Source: Butyriboletus loyo
Taxonomy: Eukaryota; Basidiomycota; Agaricomycetes; Boletales; Boletaceae
Length of the DNA: 14,385 bases
Assembly: GCA_038093515.1 (NCBI GenBank)
Contig: JBBPSI010000406.1
Span: 1-14,385 of the forward strand
Reading direction: 5' to 3'
The notes beneath the pieces were generated by a model. The model was not told the origin of the DNA. It searched no databases and worked only from the letters and a program-made list of their open reading frames with translations. A program made the position numbers and the translations under genes. Each line of letters opens with the position of its first letter. Within the stretch, counting starts at the first letter, position 1. This document shows positions 1 through 7,796 of the stretch, piece after piece.

Positions 1-1
1 C

Positions 2-838
2 CTCACCATCTCCCAACGACAATATTGCGTCGATGTCCTCTCTCGCTTCAATATGGCCGAATGCAAGCCTGTCTCGACGCCCATGGAGCCAGGACTGTGT
101 CTTTCGCGCGAACAGAGCCCCAGGACATCGGAAGAGCGCGCTTTCATGCGTTCTGTCGACTATGGAGGTGCGATTGGCTCCTTGCAGTATCTCTCGTGCA
201 CCACTCGCCCAGACATCGCATTCTCGGTCGGGCAGCTTGCTTCCTTCACCTCAGATCCAGGAGTTGCGCATTGGAATGCCATCAAACACCTCTTTCGCTA
301 CATCAAGGGGACTATGAACTACGCCATCACCTATTCCCCTGACTCCTCAACCTCCGAACTCTTCACCACCTTCTCTGATGCCAGCCATGGTGATTGCAAG
401 GACTCTGGTCGCTCCACTGGCGCATATGTTGTCAAGATTGGCACTGGTGTCGTCTCCTGGATGTCCAAGCGACAGCCCATTGTTGCTTTGTCGACAACTG
501 AGGCTGAGTACATCGCTGCATGCGAAGCTGGCAAGGAGATTGTCTGGATGCGCAAAATGCTCCAGGAACTCGGTTTTGAGCTCCCTGGTGCATCCACCCT
601 GCACATGGACAACCAGTCGGCGATCCAGGTTGCCAAACACCCCGAGCATCATGGTCGCATGAAGCAGCTGGACCTCAGGTGGTATTGGTTGCGAGATGTG
701 GTTGATACAGGTGTCATTTCGCCTCATTTTGTGCCAACTGCGAGTATGCCTGCTGATCTGCTCACCAAAGCGCTGCCTCGTGCTAAAGTGCAGCAGTTCT
801 GCGAACTCATTGGACTTGCCCCATTCGGGGGAAGTTAG
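2..838 (+). CDS. Ty1/copia pol, 3' end: RT C-terminus and RNase H (5' partial)
   Basis: This is the last ~278 codons of a copia-type polyprotein, which would copy element RNA into DNA (RT) and degrade the RNA strand (RNase H) in a cytoplasmic particle. The frame is open from base 2, so the true start lies outside the window; the ATG at 53 is internal. The RT tail is recognisable from YCVDVLSRFNM, CKPVSTPM and YLSCTTRPDIAFSVGQL. RNase H follows with FSDASHGD (near 370-393), ALSTTEAEYIA (near 487-518), MDNQSAI (near 605-625) and LDLRWYWLRD, and the usual ADLLTKALPR close to the end. Catalytic Asp/Glu positions look present and there is no stop or frameshift before TAG at 836-838. This stretch is therefore better preserved than most of the window. 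A polypurine tract and LTR start follow. Identification is very secure; activity of the whole element cannot be judged. Confidence 0.95.
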   Translation, partial: LTISQRQYCVDVLSRFNMAECKPVSTPMEPGLCLSREQSPRTSEERAFMRSVDYGGAIGSLQYLSCTTRPDIAFSVGQLASFTSDPGVAHWNAIKHLFRYIKGTMNYAITYSPDSSTSELFTTFSDASHGDCKDSGRSTGAYVVKIGTGVVSWMSKRQPIVALSTTEAEYIAACEAGKEIVWMRKMLQELGFELPGASTLHMDNQSAIQVAKHPEHHGRMKQLDLRWYWLRDVVDTGVISPHFVPTASMPADLLTKALPRAKVQQFCELIGLAPFGGS

Positions 839-863
839 ATTCAGATTGTGCAGAGATGCACAA

Positions 864-874
864 TCAGGGGGAAG
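864..874 (+). other. Polypurine tract of copia element 1
   Basis: A G-rich purine run (tcagggggaag) sits 26 bases after the pol stop and directly before TGTTAC, the expected arrangement of plus-strand primer and 3' LTR start in copia elements. Confidence 0.75.
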
Positions 875-985
875 TGTTACATTTACTTATTTCGCACTCT
901 GCGCATTTCTAGAGTGTTACATTAGTCATACTGTCAGCCACATTGTGGCGCATTATTTACTGTTGTTGTAGCGCTTCGCATGTAG
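875..985 (+). repeat. Start of copia element 1 3' LTR (right end unclear)
   Basis: The LTR is inferred to start at TGTTAC just after the polypurine tract. A second TGTTACATTA occurs 40 bases in (915). I see no matching CA-ending LTR terminus before the repeat cluster at ~989, after which the sequence becomes gypsy on the other strand. The LTR is therefore probably truncated at or near there, and the right coordinate is approximate. Confidence 0.5.
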
Positions 986-988
986 CTT

Positions 989-1085
989 GGAGCTCACTGT
1001 CTTTGTCTCTCAGTTTCTGACAGTGAGCTCCAGGTATGTGAAGTTAGTTATACTTGAATATATAGTTTCTGACAGTGAGCTCCAG
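989..1085. repeat. Inverted and direct repeat cluster at the copia/gypsy junction
   Basis: GGAGCTCACTGTC (989-1001) is a perfect inverted match to GACAGTGAGCTCC (1019-1031) with a 17-base loop. The same 13-mer lies within a perfect 22-bp direct repeat (1012-1033 and 1064-1085, period 52). The cluster sits exactly where plus-strand copia sequence gives way to minus-strand gypsy sequence, so it may mark a rearranged junction. Confidence 0.75.
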
Positions 1086-1309
1086 CTGAGAGATTCCAGC
1101 TGCTCACATACGCTTACATCCGAAGATGAATTCGTAAACACCGAACTAATTGACAATTCAGGTTCCTTATCTAAAAGTTCATTTCCGTCTACATTATAGT
1201 CCGAAAATGTGGATAGTGAAGAGAAAGAATTTCGAAAAGAAGAAGAAATATTGTTCCGTCCCTTAGACACCCCTGCACTAAGCGACTTCTCTATTTTAAA
1301 GACCGCGCG
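1010..1309 (-). pseudogene. Start of gypsy pol frame, truncated
   Basis: Downstream of gag on the minus strand, another frame overlaps the last gag codons. It is open from about 1309 through the gag stop (1291) down to a stop at 1010-1012. It reads a Ser-rich stretch (GVSKGRNNISSSFRNSF...) of about 95 residues. In gypsy elements pol commonly follows gag in a shifted frame, so this is most likely the leader before the protease. No protease DSG/DTG motif, RT or integrase follows; the sequence runs into the repeat cluster and copia LTR. The last residues overlap the repeats and may not be original. I recognise no domain; the assignment rests on position and frame. Confidence 0.45.
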
Positions 1310-2489
1310 GCCTTTTCCTTTGCTTCACAAGCGAACAAGTCCGCCCAGTAAGCTCTAGCGTCTTCTCCCATATAGGCGGCGCGCTGGGAGGTTTCTCCTT
1401 GTTGTGGTGCTCCAACCACAGGTGGTGCCGGTAACGGCCTTGACTGATAAGAATTGTTTGGAGGGGTTACCTCCACGGAGTTGACTGGAACCCAGCCTTG
1501 TACGTAAGTCCCATCGGCTTGCTGGATCCATTGCTGCCATACTTTCGGGCGAGCGTTAGAACCGGCTTTGTCCCGACGGTTAGGGTTCTGGGGACAATTG
1601 GGGCGGATGTGCCCGACGTTGCCGCAGCCAAAACAAGTCCTGGTTTCGGGACCTGATTGCTGGGCGCTAAGATCCATCGGGGCGCCACGCCCTGGTTGAG
1701 TCCCGACTGCAGTATAGCCGGGAGGAGGTCCTTTTGGAGCCGGGTAACTACGTTGCGGCTGTTGGGAATAAGGGCGCCATTGTCGGGCTTGCCCATTACC
1801 CCTTTCGGCCTGCATCTGCTCAAAGACTCGGCCCATCCTCCGAATTTCCTCTGTAAGGAGGGAGAAATCCGTCAACACATCTTCATTGACGGTCAAGCAA
1901 ACCTGCTTGTATACTTCGTACTTTACAGCACGCTTGAGGAGTTCAACCGCATGTTTCGGCTCACACTCCGATTGACGATAGAGGACCTTGAACCTCTCGA
2001 GGAATCCATTGATTTGTTGTTGACCCTGGGTAAGGGCCGTTAATTTGATCAACGCCTGATGTGCCAAGACGTCGATCTGGAAGTGGCTCCGTATGGTGTC
2101 CTGAAGGGTATCCCATTCGGGCCATGCCAGATCTCCCTTTTTTCCCCTAGGTCTATCTTTGGGGTCGATGTATTTTTCCTTGTCGGTGACGTAGTCTTCT
2201 AAGAGGATTTGGGAAAAGTCCTGACCCTTTCCCTTAATGCGGCTAAGAACTGCCACAGTCCGGAGTTTGTCGGTCTTCCAGTTATTGACGGAGACCCAGA
2301 CCTTGAGGGAGGTCCACCAGTGGTGGAACTTTTCCCGATCGCCATCCCATTCTCCTGGGTCAGCAACCTTCTTTGAAATTCCTCCTTGCTGATCTTTTTC
2401 CATCCACTGCGCGAAGAGGGCGCGCAGGGTTTGGTCGTCGAATCCTGGGACGGGGCATGTGGAGTGTGGGAAGGCCCTGGATCTGACAT
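1291..2489 (-). CDS. Ty3/gypsy gag (capsid/nucleocapsid), frameshifted near the N-terminus
   Basis: Gag forms the element's particle and binds its RNA. The main frame is open from 2583 to the stop at 1291-1293. It shows a Retrotrans_gag-like helical region (PGEWDGDREKFHHWWTSLKV through FLERFKVLYRQSE), a Pro/Gln-rich linker, PMDLSAQQ, and one zinc knuckle CFGCGNVGHIRPNC (1594-1635, CX2CX4HX4C). Its own frame has no ATG until 2401-2403, which would drop the N-terminus. A better start is the ATG at 2487-2489, in another frame, reading MSDPGPSHTPHAPSQ, which looks like a normal gag beginning. I infer one small indel near 2440-2455 joining the two frames, so this copy is probably not functional. 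Gag identity is secure; the start is inferred. Pol is lost on its 3' side. Confidence 0.9.
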
Positions 2490-3396
2490 TCTCTTTTCGT
2501 CGTCTACCGGGAAATCCTCCGAAGTTTCTGAACCCAGATTGATTTAGTTCCAAGTTTGTTGGTCCCACTCGTGATCGGAAAATTCACCGTCGCCTTGGGG
2601 GTGTTGTACGGTAGGGAAGGAAAGTTTGGCGGTGAATTTGTTTCGGTTAAAGGATAGAGTGATGGTGTAAGGTTGAGTTTGTTTCGTGACGATTGTGTTG
2701 AAAACTTTAAGCACGATTACGAGAGTGGTAACGAAAATGATGTAGATCGCGATTGTCGTGAAGACGAATACTCCAAAATAGTTCATTGGCAAGATTTTAA
2801 TTTTCTTCAGCAAAAACCGGTTTTCTTCGGCAAATACAAAAAAGGGCTACGAGATATAGTTTTCCTTACTGTCCCCTATCTTCCAAAGGAACTCTGGGGA
2901 ATTCTACAGCAAGTAGAGCGAAAGAAATATTTTTTCGAACGGAGGTAGTATCTCCAACAAAGTTTGGTTCGGTAATGAACCGATACGGGTAAAGACTTTA
3001 CTACTACTAGTTGACAAATGATGAAGGGTTTTTTCTTCTACCTCCCATGTTACCACAGGGACTACTTGGGGAATTGCTCAGCCAAAGGGATTTGGGGGTC
3101 CCTAAGTCGCACTTCGCAAATCAGGCTCGACCCTGATGCGGACTAACAACTCCAAAGGGAGCGTCTGAGAATGAATATACAAGTGCTACTGCTGAGACAC
3201 AAGTTCTGCTCTTCCGAGGAGCTCCCCTAAAGGCGCGGGGGTGAAACGAAATTGAAAACTGGTGAACGCCCAGTGACAATCCTTAACCCTGGATTCCGGG
3301 TATGGTTTCCTAAGCGGAAAAGCTGCCCCTTCAAGTGGTAGCATACTGGTATGTGCGTGGAAACGAAACTATCCCTGCCCTGGGAACCGGGTGTGT
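2490..3396 (-). other. Gypsy 5' leader, no gene seen
   Basis: About 0.9 kb lies between the primer-binding site and gag. Short open frames occur on both strands but none resembles a known protein. One minus-strand frame (2544-2813) has a hydrophobic stretch, but no family support. I read it as untranslated leader, possibly holding the packaging signal. Confidence 0.5.
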
Positions 3397-3413
3397 ATCA
3401 GAAGCTTTAACCA
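3397..3413 (-). other. Primer-binding site of the gypsy element
   Basis: Reading on the minus strand, the LTR ends in TAACA, then CT, then TGGTTAAAGCTTCTGAT. A TGG two bases after the LTR is the expected complement of a tRNA 3' CCA end. I could not name the tRNA. Confidence 0.55.
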
Positions 3414-3415
3414 AG

Positions 3416-3912
3416 TGTTATGAGACAACGATGTTATCAAGTCACACAGGGTTCCGCAACTGTTGCAGCTATACACAGTAACTGGCGAGGTGTAATGAGG
3501 ATAGCTCAGGCCTTAATCTCTCAACTGTTGCCAGCAAATAAGACAAGTGGTTAAAGCTAGGGAATCCTAGCCGCAACCACAAGCCCTTTTATATTACAAG
3601 GGAATGCGCACAGACCATGCAGTGCGTGAGACTAGTTACTATACATGTATATACGAAGTGAGTCACGTGTCGACGATGATGGAAAATAGAAGTCGACGGC
3701 GATCAAAAAGAAGAGAAGCAAACGGAGATTAAATACATGAGGCGTGACGTCATAGAGTCTGGGCCGGTCTGGACCATGACATCATATGCTTAGTCAGCTT
3801 GTGATCACATGTATAATCCCATGATCATGTGCACTAAGTCACGTGACCTTTGAAAGAAAAATATGACGAAGTCCGAATGCAAAAGATAGTTATAAGAGGT
3901 ACAATTATAACA
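3416..3912 (-). repeat. 5' LTR of the gypsy element (family 1, copy 1)
   Basis: A 497-bp LTR on the minus strand begins TGTTATAAT and ends CATAACA, giving near-perfect inverted termini. It matches the plus-strand solo LTR at 9019-9516 over its whole length, by eye about 92% in the first 300 bases. It carries GTCACGTGAC and TGACGTCA palindromes, two GTCGAC sites and a TATA box. It is followed by a primer-binding site, which marks it as a 5' LTR. Confidence 0.9.
3587..3620 (-). promoter_or_regulatory. Core promoter module of family 1 LTR copy 1
   Basis: On the minus strand GCATGGTCTGTGCGCA (3605-3620) lies 11 bases upstream of TATAAAA (3587-3593). The same module with identical spacing occurs in the solo LTR and in the otherwise different family 3 LTR. 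Confidence 0.6.
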
Positions 3913-4152
3913 CTAACTGCTCATTCCGCAAGGACATCTGGGGAGATGTCTCTGCCGACAATGCTTACAACAACGATTTCAATGAGGGGGCCTCTCAGTG
4001 AGGGGACTTTGCAAGTAGTGGAGTCGGAGTCTCCACCATGGGAAGGGGGTAATGTTATGGTAGTGGTATACTTTTTCTCTCCACTACCACTTGGACTATT
4101 ATATTCGCCTAGCCTTTCACTAGTTCCCTTTGAACAGTACGAACCATTCTAG
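3913..4152 (+). pseudogene. Gypsy pol C-terminal remnant (family 3)
   Basis: The plus-strand frame runs from the family 1 LTR edge to TAG at 4150-4152. It ends over the polypurine tract with PPWEGGNVM and continues into the LTR. Gypsy pol frames commonly overlap the polypurine tract with such an EGG-type ending, so I read this as the last part of pol of the element owning the LTR at 4053. No integrase or chromodomain motif is left. The upstream part was displaced by insertion of the family 1 element. Without the polypurine tract/LTR context I would not have called it. Confidence 0.5.
4040..4052 (+). other. Polypurine tract of family 3 gypsy element
   Basis: gggaagggggtaa immediately precedes TGTTATGG, the LTR start. 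Confidence 0.7.
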
Positions 4153-4479
4153 CTTAGTCATCATCTCTTGCGCATGGACGCGCTTTCTTTCATACTCCAG
4201 AGTCTTCTAGAGTACTCTTGCCTCATTTGTACTTTCGCTCTCATGGCCCATTTAGGAGCATGGTCTGTGCGCAGACCTCAGTAGTATAAAGACCTGGTCT
4301 TTACCCACATGTACTCTATCTAGTTCTACACAGTTCACTGCTAGCAATTAGCTTCACTCCAGACTCTTAGTGTGAGCACTAAGACATAGTCTGAGATTTC
4401 TCCCAGAATTGTCTCTTGAGTCCTGCAGCTACTCTTGAGTGCCGCCTCGCTGTTCTAGTTGTTAGCACCTAGCATAACA
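4053..4479 (+). repeat. 3' LTR of a gypsy element (family 3)
   Basis: A 427-bp LTR begins TGTTATGG and ends GCATAACA, so the termini are inverted repeats like those of families 1 and 2. It follows a polypurine tract, contains a TATA box at 4285-4290, and its last ~35 bases resemble the end of the family 2 LTR (both contain CTAGTTGTT and end AGCATAACA). Only one copy is in the window, so the ends rest on terminus logic. Confidence 0.75.
4258..4290 (+). promoter_or_regulatory. Core promoter module of family 3 LTR
   Basis: GCATGGTCTGTGCGCA (4258-4273), 11 bases, then TATAAA (4285-4290): the same 16-mer and spacing as in family 1 LTRs, although the surrounding LTR sequence differs. Confidence 0.6.
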
Positions 4480-4508
4480 GTTTTCTGACTTTACAAAAAT
4501 CCAACTAT

Positions 4509-5496
4509 CTAGTATTTGGTATGAGCTCTCTTGGCCTTGATAACTACTTCAACTCTTCTAGGCATTCTTTCTATCCATTTGTGACACTGTTCCACAGAAA
4601 TCTTCCCCCACTCTACCACCACTCTTTCCCATAATTGATAAATCCCTGTAGGAGCACTGAGAGACATCTTTTGAGGTGATTTCAAGTGTGTTCAATGGGG
4701 TTGAGGTCTGGAGATTGTGCAGGCCAATCCAGAAGCTTGATTCCTTGCTCCTCAAACCAATTCTGGGCTATTTTGGAGGTATGTTTGGGATCATTATTCT
4801 GCTGAAAAATGATATCATGTTCAGAAATTCCAGATTTCTCCATGTGTTATAGCAATTCTTCCTCTAGAATTTACACATACTGTTCACCATCCATCCTTCC
4901 CTCAACCTCACTTAAATCCCCCACTCCATTGAACCCTATACCATTAGGAAACTTGTTCCAAACTTGACTGTACCTTTAACCTCTCTGATAGTTAGGCCCT
5001 CTCTCTTCTTTTTCCACACATAAACTCCTGTCCATCTGACCAATTCTATTTATTTTGGTCTCATCTGACCAAATAATCCTCTTCCAGTTCTTATTAATAC
5101 TTGAGAGCAAAGGCAAATCATCTTTTTCTAGGGCTGATTGAAAGAAGAGATTTCTTCTTCTTCATCACAGCCTTTAAATGCACCCTCCTTGAGGTCTTTT
5201 CTCACTTCATGTGAGGGTATGGGAGGTTCAATGATGGAATTGATGAATTTTGTAGCCTGGACTGCATTTTTGGCCTTGCCAGTAATGATTTTCTGGACAA
5301 TAGCACATTTGTTGGTAGGAGTAAGCTTAGAAGGACAGCCAGCATGAAGCTTCTCCTTGTCAGGTTGGATCTCTTGGAGTACCCTAGCCACAGTAGACTT
5401 CCCTAGGCCAGTCTGGGAGGCAATCTTCTTAGTTGAAAGGCCAAGAGAGGAGAGAGAGATAATATTTTGTCTTAGAGAGGTGGAAATAGATTTCAT
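4509..5496 (-). pseudogene. Tc1-like transposase, decayed (Tc1-A)
   Basis: This coded for a cut-and-paste transposase of about 329 residues. The ATG is at 5494-5496. The first 122 codons are intact: MKSISTSLRQNIISLSSLGL with two helix-turn-helix domains (STKKIASQTGLGKSTVARVL, then GCPSKLTPTNKCAIVQKI). Downstream the frame is broken several times, but family motifs remain: IIWSDETKINRIG (first catalytic Asp), IIFQQNNDPKHTS, PAQSPDLNPIEH (Glu), and a C-terminus IERMPRRVEVVIKAK ending at TAG 4509-4511. The second catalytic residue, Asp in QQDND, is read here as Asn (codon 4796-4798), so even the chemistry is lost. Spacing from that position to Glu is 34 residues, so it was a DD34E protein. It is related to but clearly diverged from the copy at 5847-6825. 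Confidence 0.9.
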
Positions 5497-5595
5497 GGTG
5501 ACAATGAGAAAATGAACATAAGAGGATGGGGTTTATATATGTTGGCTGACACTCAGTTACATAAAGGTGACATAATAGGACCCTTGATGGATGTA

Positions 5596-5808
5596 CAGTG
5601 GGCAACAAAACTATTGCAATGTTGGCAACATTTTGATTGTTAAGCTAATAACTCAAGAACCACTAAAGGAAAACCTCTTAAACCTACCCATAGCAGATGG
5701 CCATAATCAAGGGCTTTCCAAAAATATATACATTGCTTATGTAATTCATTCTATATCAGGAGATATTCACCAATTAACCAAGGGTACTCATTGCAACAGT
5801 TTTGTTGC
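5596..5808 (+). repeat. Tc1-B left inverted terminal repeat
   Basis: 213 bp, matching the reverse complement of 6955-7167. The outer end carries GCAACAAAACTATTGCAATG and the inner end (5789-5808) carries the inverted version CATTGCAACAGTTTTGTTGC, so each repeat holds two transposase-site-like sequences in opposite orientation. An apparent reading frame inside is an accident of the repeat. Confidence 0.93.
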
Positions 5809-5846
5809 TGGTATCAAGGGTATCTAAATTAGTATGAAGTATATCC

Positions 5847-6825
5847 TCATTTGGCTTTAATTACCTCCTGAATCCTTCTAGGCATACTCTCAATCAACTC
5901 CTGACACTGTGCAATCCCAATTCTATCCCACTCTGCCTGTACATGCTCCCACAACTCCAAAACCTCCTTAGGCGACTCAGGATACTCTGCTAGCCTTCTT
6001 TTGAGAAGAAACCATAGGTGTTCTATGGGATTGAGGTCTGGAGACTGAGCAGGCCACACCATGACCTCAAATCCATTGTCAGCAAACCACTCCTTGGCTC
6101 TCCTGCTGGTATACTTGGGGTCATTATCCTGCTGAAAGATAATGTCCTCTGGAGTTTTTCCATAATACTGAATCCATGATCTGCACATAAAGATTAGCAT
6201 CCATCTTACCATCAATCTTGCAAGCCATTCCAACTCCTTCCCAGGTCATACAACCCCATATGATCATTAATCCTCCTCCAAACTTCACTGTATCTTCCAT
6301 CAGCCTATCACTTAGGCCCTCTCCTGCCTTTTTCCACACCCATTTCCTTCCATCTGACCCAATGCAATTGATTTTGGTCTCATCTGACCATATGACATGC
6401 TTCCAGTCCTCCATAGTCCAATCCTGATGGCTTAAAGCAAAGTCCATTCTTGCCCTCCTATGATGTATAGAGAGAAGGGGGGGTTTCTTCTTCACCACAG
6501 CCTTCATACTGGCCTTCCTGAGGTGACAACGAATGGTTTGGGGAGAGATGGGATGGTTCTTGATGTCCTGAAGAGTTTTGGTAACCTGGACAGCATTTTC
6601 AGCCTTCCCAGTACCAATAAGACGAATGACATGGCACATGTCAGTAGGAGTTATGAGGGATGGGCAACCACCAGAGGCTTTGAGTAGGTCTGGATAGTGT
6701 TTGGAGCAAAGTATACTAATGGTAGAGTGGTTGAGACCAGTAGAATGTGAGATCTGGCAAGTGGATTGACCCATTTCCAGGCAGGAGATGATTTGTTTGG
6801 TTTGTTCAATAGAAAGGGATTTTAT
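5847..6825 (-). pseudogene. Tc1-like DD34E transposase of Tc1-B, frameshifted and lacking its start
   Basis: The protein would bind the Tc1-B ends and move the element. Reading on the minus strand, N-terminal helix-turn-helix domains (SLSIEQTKQIISCLEMGQST..., then GCPSLITPTDMCHVIRLI) are followed by HVIWSDETKINCIGSDG, IIFQQDNDPKYTS and PAQSPDLNPIEHLW. The full Asp, Asp(34)Glu triad is therefore present. The last residues are MPRRIQEVIKAK before TGA at 5847-5849. Two lesions are visible. By comparison with Tc1-A (MKSIS...), the start codon position reads ATA (6823-6825), leaving the first ATG at 6772-6774 and cutting the first helix-turn-helix. A frame change near 6150-6180, between YVQIMDS and YYGKTPED, also appears to remove several residues relative to relatives. 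Not functional as it stands. Confidence 0.92.
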
Positions 6826-6954
6826 GATGGAAGTAATGGAAAAAGGATGGTGTTTTGATGTGTTTGCACAATGTTGAACTTATTATGCATCACATGACCC
6901 ATTGCTTATGTAATACTCAGCCACAACATATGATTCTAACATTTTACATGGTGA

Positions 6955-7167
6955 GCAACAAAACTGTTGCAATGAGTACCCTTGGTTAATTGGTGAATAT
7001 CTCCTGATATAGAATGAATTACATAAGTAATGTATATATTTTTGGAAAGCCCTTGATTATGGCCTTCTGCTATGGGTAGGTTTAGGAGGTTTGCCTTTAG
7101 TGGTTCTTGAGTTATTAGCTTAACAATCAAAATGTTGCCAACATTGCAACAGTTTTGTTGCCCACTG
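6955..7167 (-). repeat. Tc1-B right inverted terminal repeat
   Basis: Mirror of 5596-5808, with the inner site at 6955-6974 (GCAACAAAACTGTTGCAATG) and the outer end at 7167, followed by TA. Confidence 0.93.
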
Positions 7168-7232
7168 TATGTAATGATATTACAGCATCCAGGGTCTATA
7201 TATGTGATCAAAACCTAAAGTCAAACAACTGT

Positions 7233-7407
7233 CTGCATGACCTGTCATTTTAAAATAGCTGACATTCCATTGAACCTTATCCATATTACCTGATTCCTGG
7301 GCCAATAGAAGGCCACAGGCAGGTACCTTATTTCATACATCCACTGCCTAGGGTTAGGATCAGGGGTTATTGTGTTGAGTGATATTTAATGTAAAACATG
7401 CAAACAT
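7233..7407. other. No feature recognised
   Basis: AT-rich sequence right of the Tc1 nest with no motif or frame I can assign. It could be upstream sequence of the DDE_3 relic. Confidence 0.4.
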
Positions 7408-7745
7408 CCAGACAGTTTTTTGAGCCACTATAGATGGTCAGCCAAAGGACGGTGCTGCCTTGGAAGATGGTACTTTGTACATGGAGTGTGCTACTCCATT
7501 TTCCCAGTCATCACATTGGATGGTGTCATTGCATACAATATAATTGAGGGTCCAGTTGACAACCAATATTTTCTACAATTCTTGAGGGAACAAGCAGTAT
7601 GAACTGGTGTTGTATCAATCTAGTGTACTGACCATCACACAGATGCCATTTACCAACCCATATCCTGGGCAATGCAGTGTCCTTGTCATGGACAATTGTC
7701 ACATTCACCACAGAGAAGAAGTTTGAGCACTGGTCAAGGACATGC
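7408..7745 (+). pseudogene. DDE_3-type (IS630/Tc1 superfamily) transposase relic
   Basis: Two adjacent frames translate to blocks typical of fungal DDE superfamily endonucleases. The first (7420-7602) reads RWSAKGRCCLGRWYFVHG, then YSIFPVITLDGVIAYNIIEG and a QYFLQFLRE tail. After a frame change the second (7643-7726) reads NPYPGQCSVLVMDNCHIHHR, which holds the second catalytic Asp in its usual MDN..IHH context. A stop (7724-7726) interrupts the following EEV.ALVKD. The N-terminal DNA-binding part and the final Glu block are missing. This is a third, older DNA-transposon lineage distinct from the Tc1 pair on the left. No initiator ATG is present. The call rests on motif recognition only. Confidence 0.75.
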
Positions 7746-7796
7746 ACTGTGAGTCACAAGTGACACAAATCCATAGATTCCATGATGGTTTAGTTT

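Larger units (their letters stand above)
1010..3912 (-). mobile_element. Truncated Ty3/gypsy retrotransposon (family 1)
   Basis: Read on the minus strand the order is 5' LTR (3912-3416), primer-binding site, leader, gag, start of pol, then loss at the copia LTR. Protease, RT, RNase H, integrase and the 3' LTR are missing. It sits inside the 3' part of another gypsy element (3913-4479), of which only the downstream portion is visible. If this is a normal insertion, CTAAC (3913-3917) would be one target-site duplication; the other end is lost. Confidence 0.8.
5596..7167 (-). mobile_element. Tc1-B: Tc1-like transposon with 213-bp terminal repeats
   Basis: A 1572-bp element bounded by CAGTGGGCAACAAAAC and its reverse complement, flanked on both sides by TA (5594-5595 and 7168-7169), the classical Tc1/mariner target duplication. 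The terminal repeats are 213 bp and, by eye, differ at about 5 positions (~98% identical), so the insertion is fairly young. The only gene inside is a broken transposase on the minus strand. It lies in the 5' flank of the Tc1-A transposase. Confidence 0.93.
4477..7232 (-). mobile_element. Tc1-A transposon, interrupted by Tc1-B (ends tentative)
   Basis: The sequence at 4477 (ACAGTTTTCTGACTTTAC) matches 15 of 18 positions in the reverse complement of 7215-7232 (ACAGTTGTTTGACTTTAG), as expected of weathered Tc1 terminal repeats. Removing Tc1-B leaves about 1.18 kb around one transposase, a normal Tc1 size. TA precedes the left end (4475-4476, inside the family 3 LTR terminus); a TA is not evident at the right. 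The right end is the weaker call. Confidence 0.5.

Noticed and set aside
331..727. Minus-strand open frames opposite the copia RNase H
   Set aside because: They are antisense to an unmistakable conserved coding sequence and match nothing.
1657..2043. 128-codon plus-strand frame opposite gag
   Set aside because: Antisense of the gag body, with no family resemblance.
2544..2813. Minus-strand frame with a hydrophobic N-terminus just upstream of gag
   Set aside because: It lies in the gypsy leader, overlaps the gag region out of frame, and the hydrophobicity comes from AT-rich sequence. I kept it only as a remark in the leader entry.
5591..5827. Open frame conserved in both Tc1-B terminal repeats
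   Set aside because: Similarity between the two frames follows from the 98% identical inverted repeats, not from selection on a protein.
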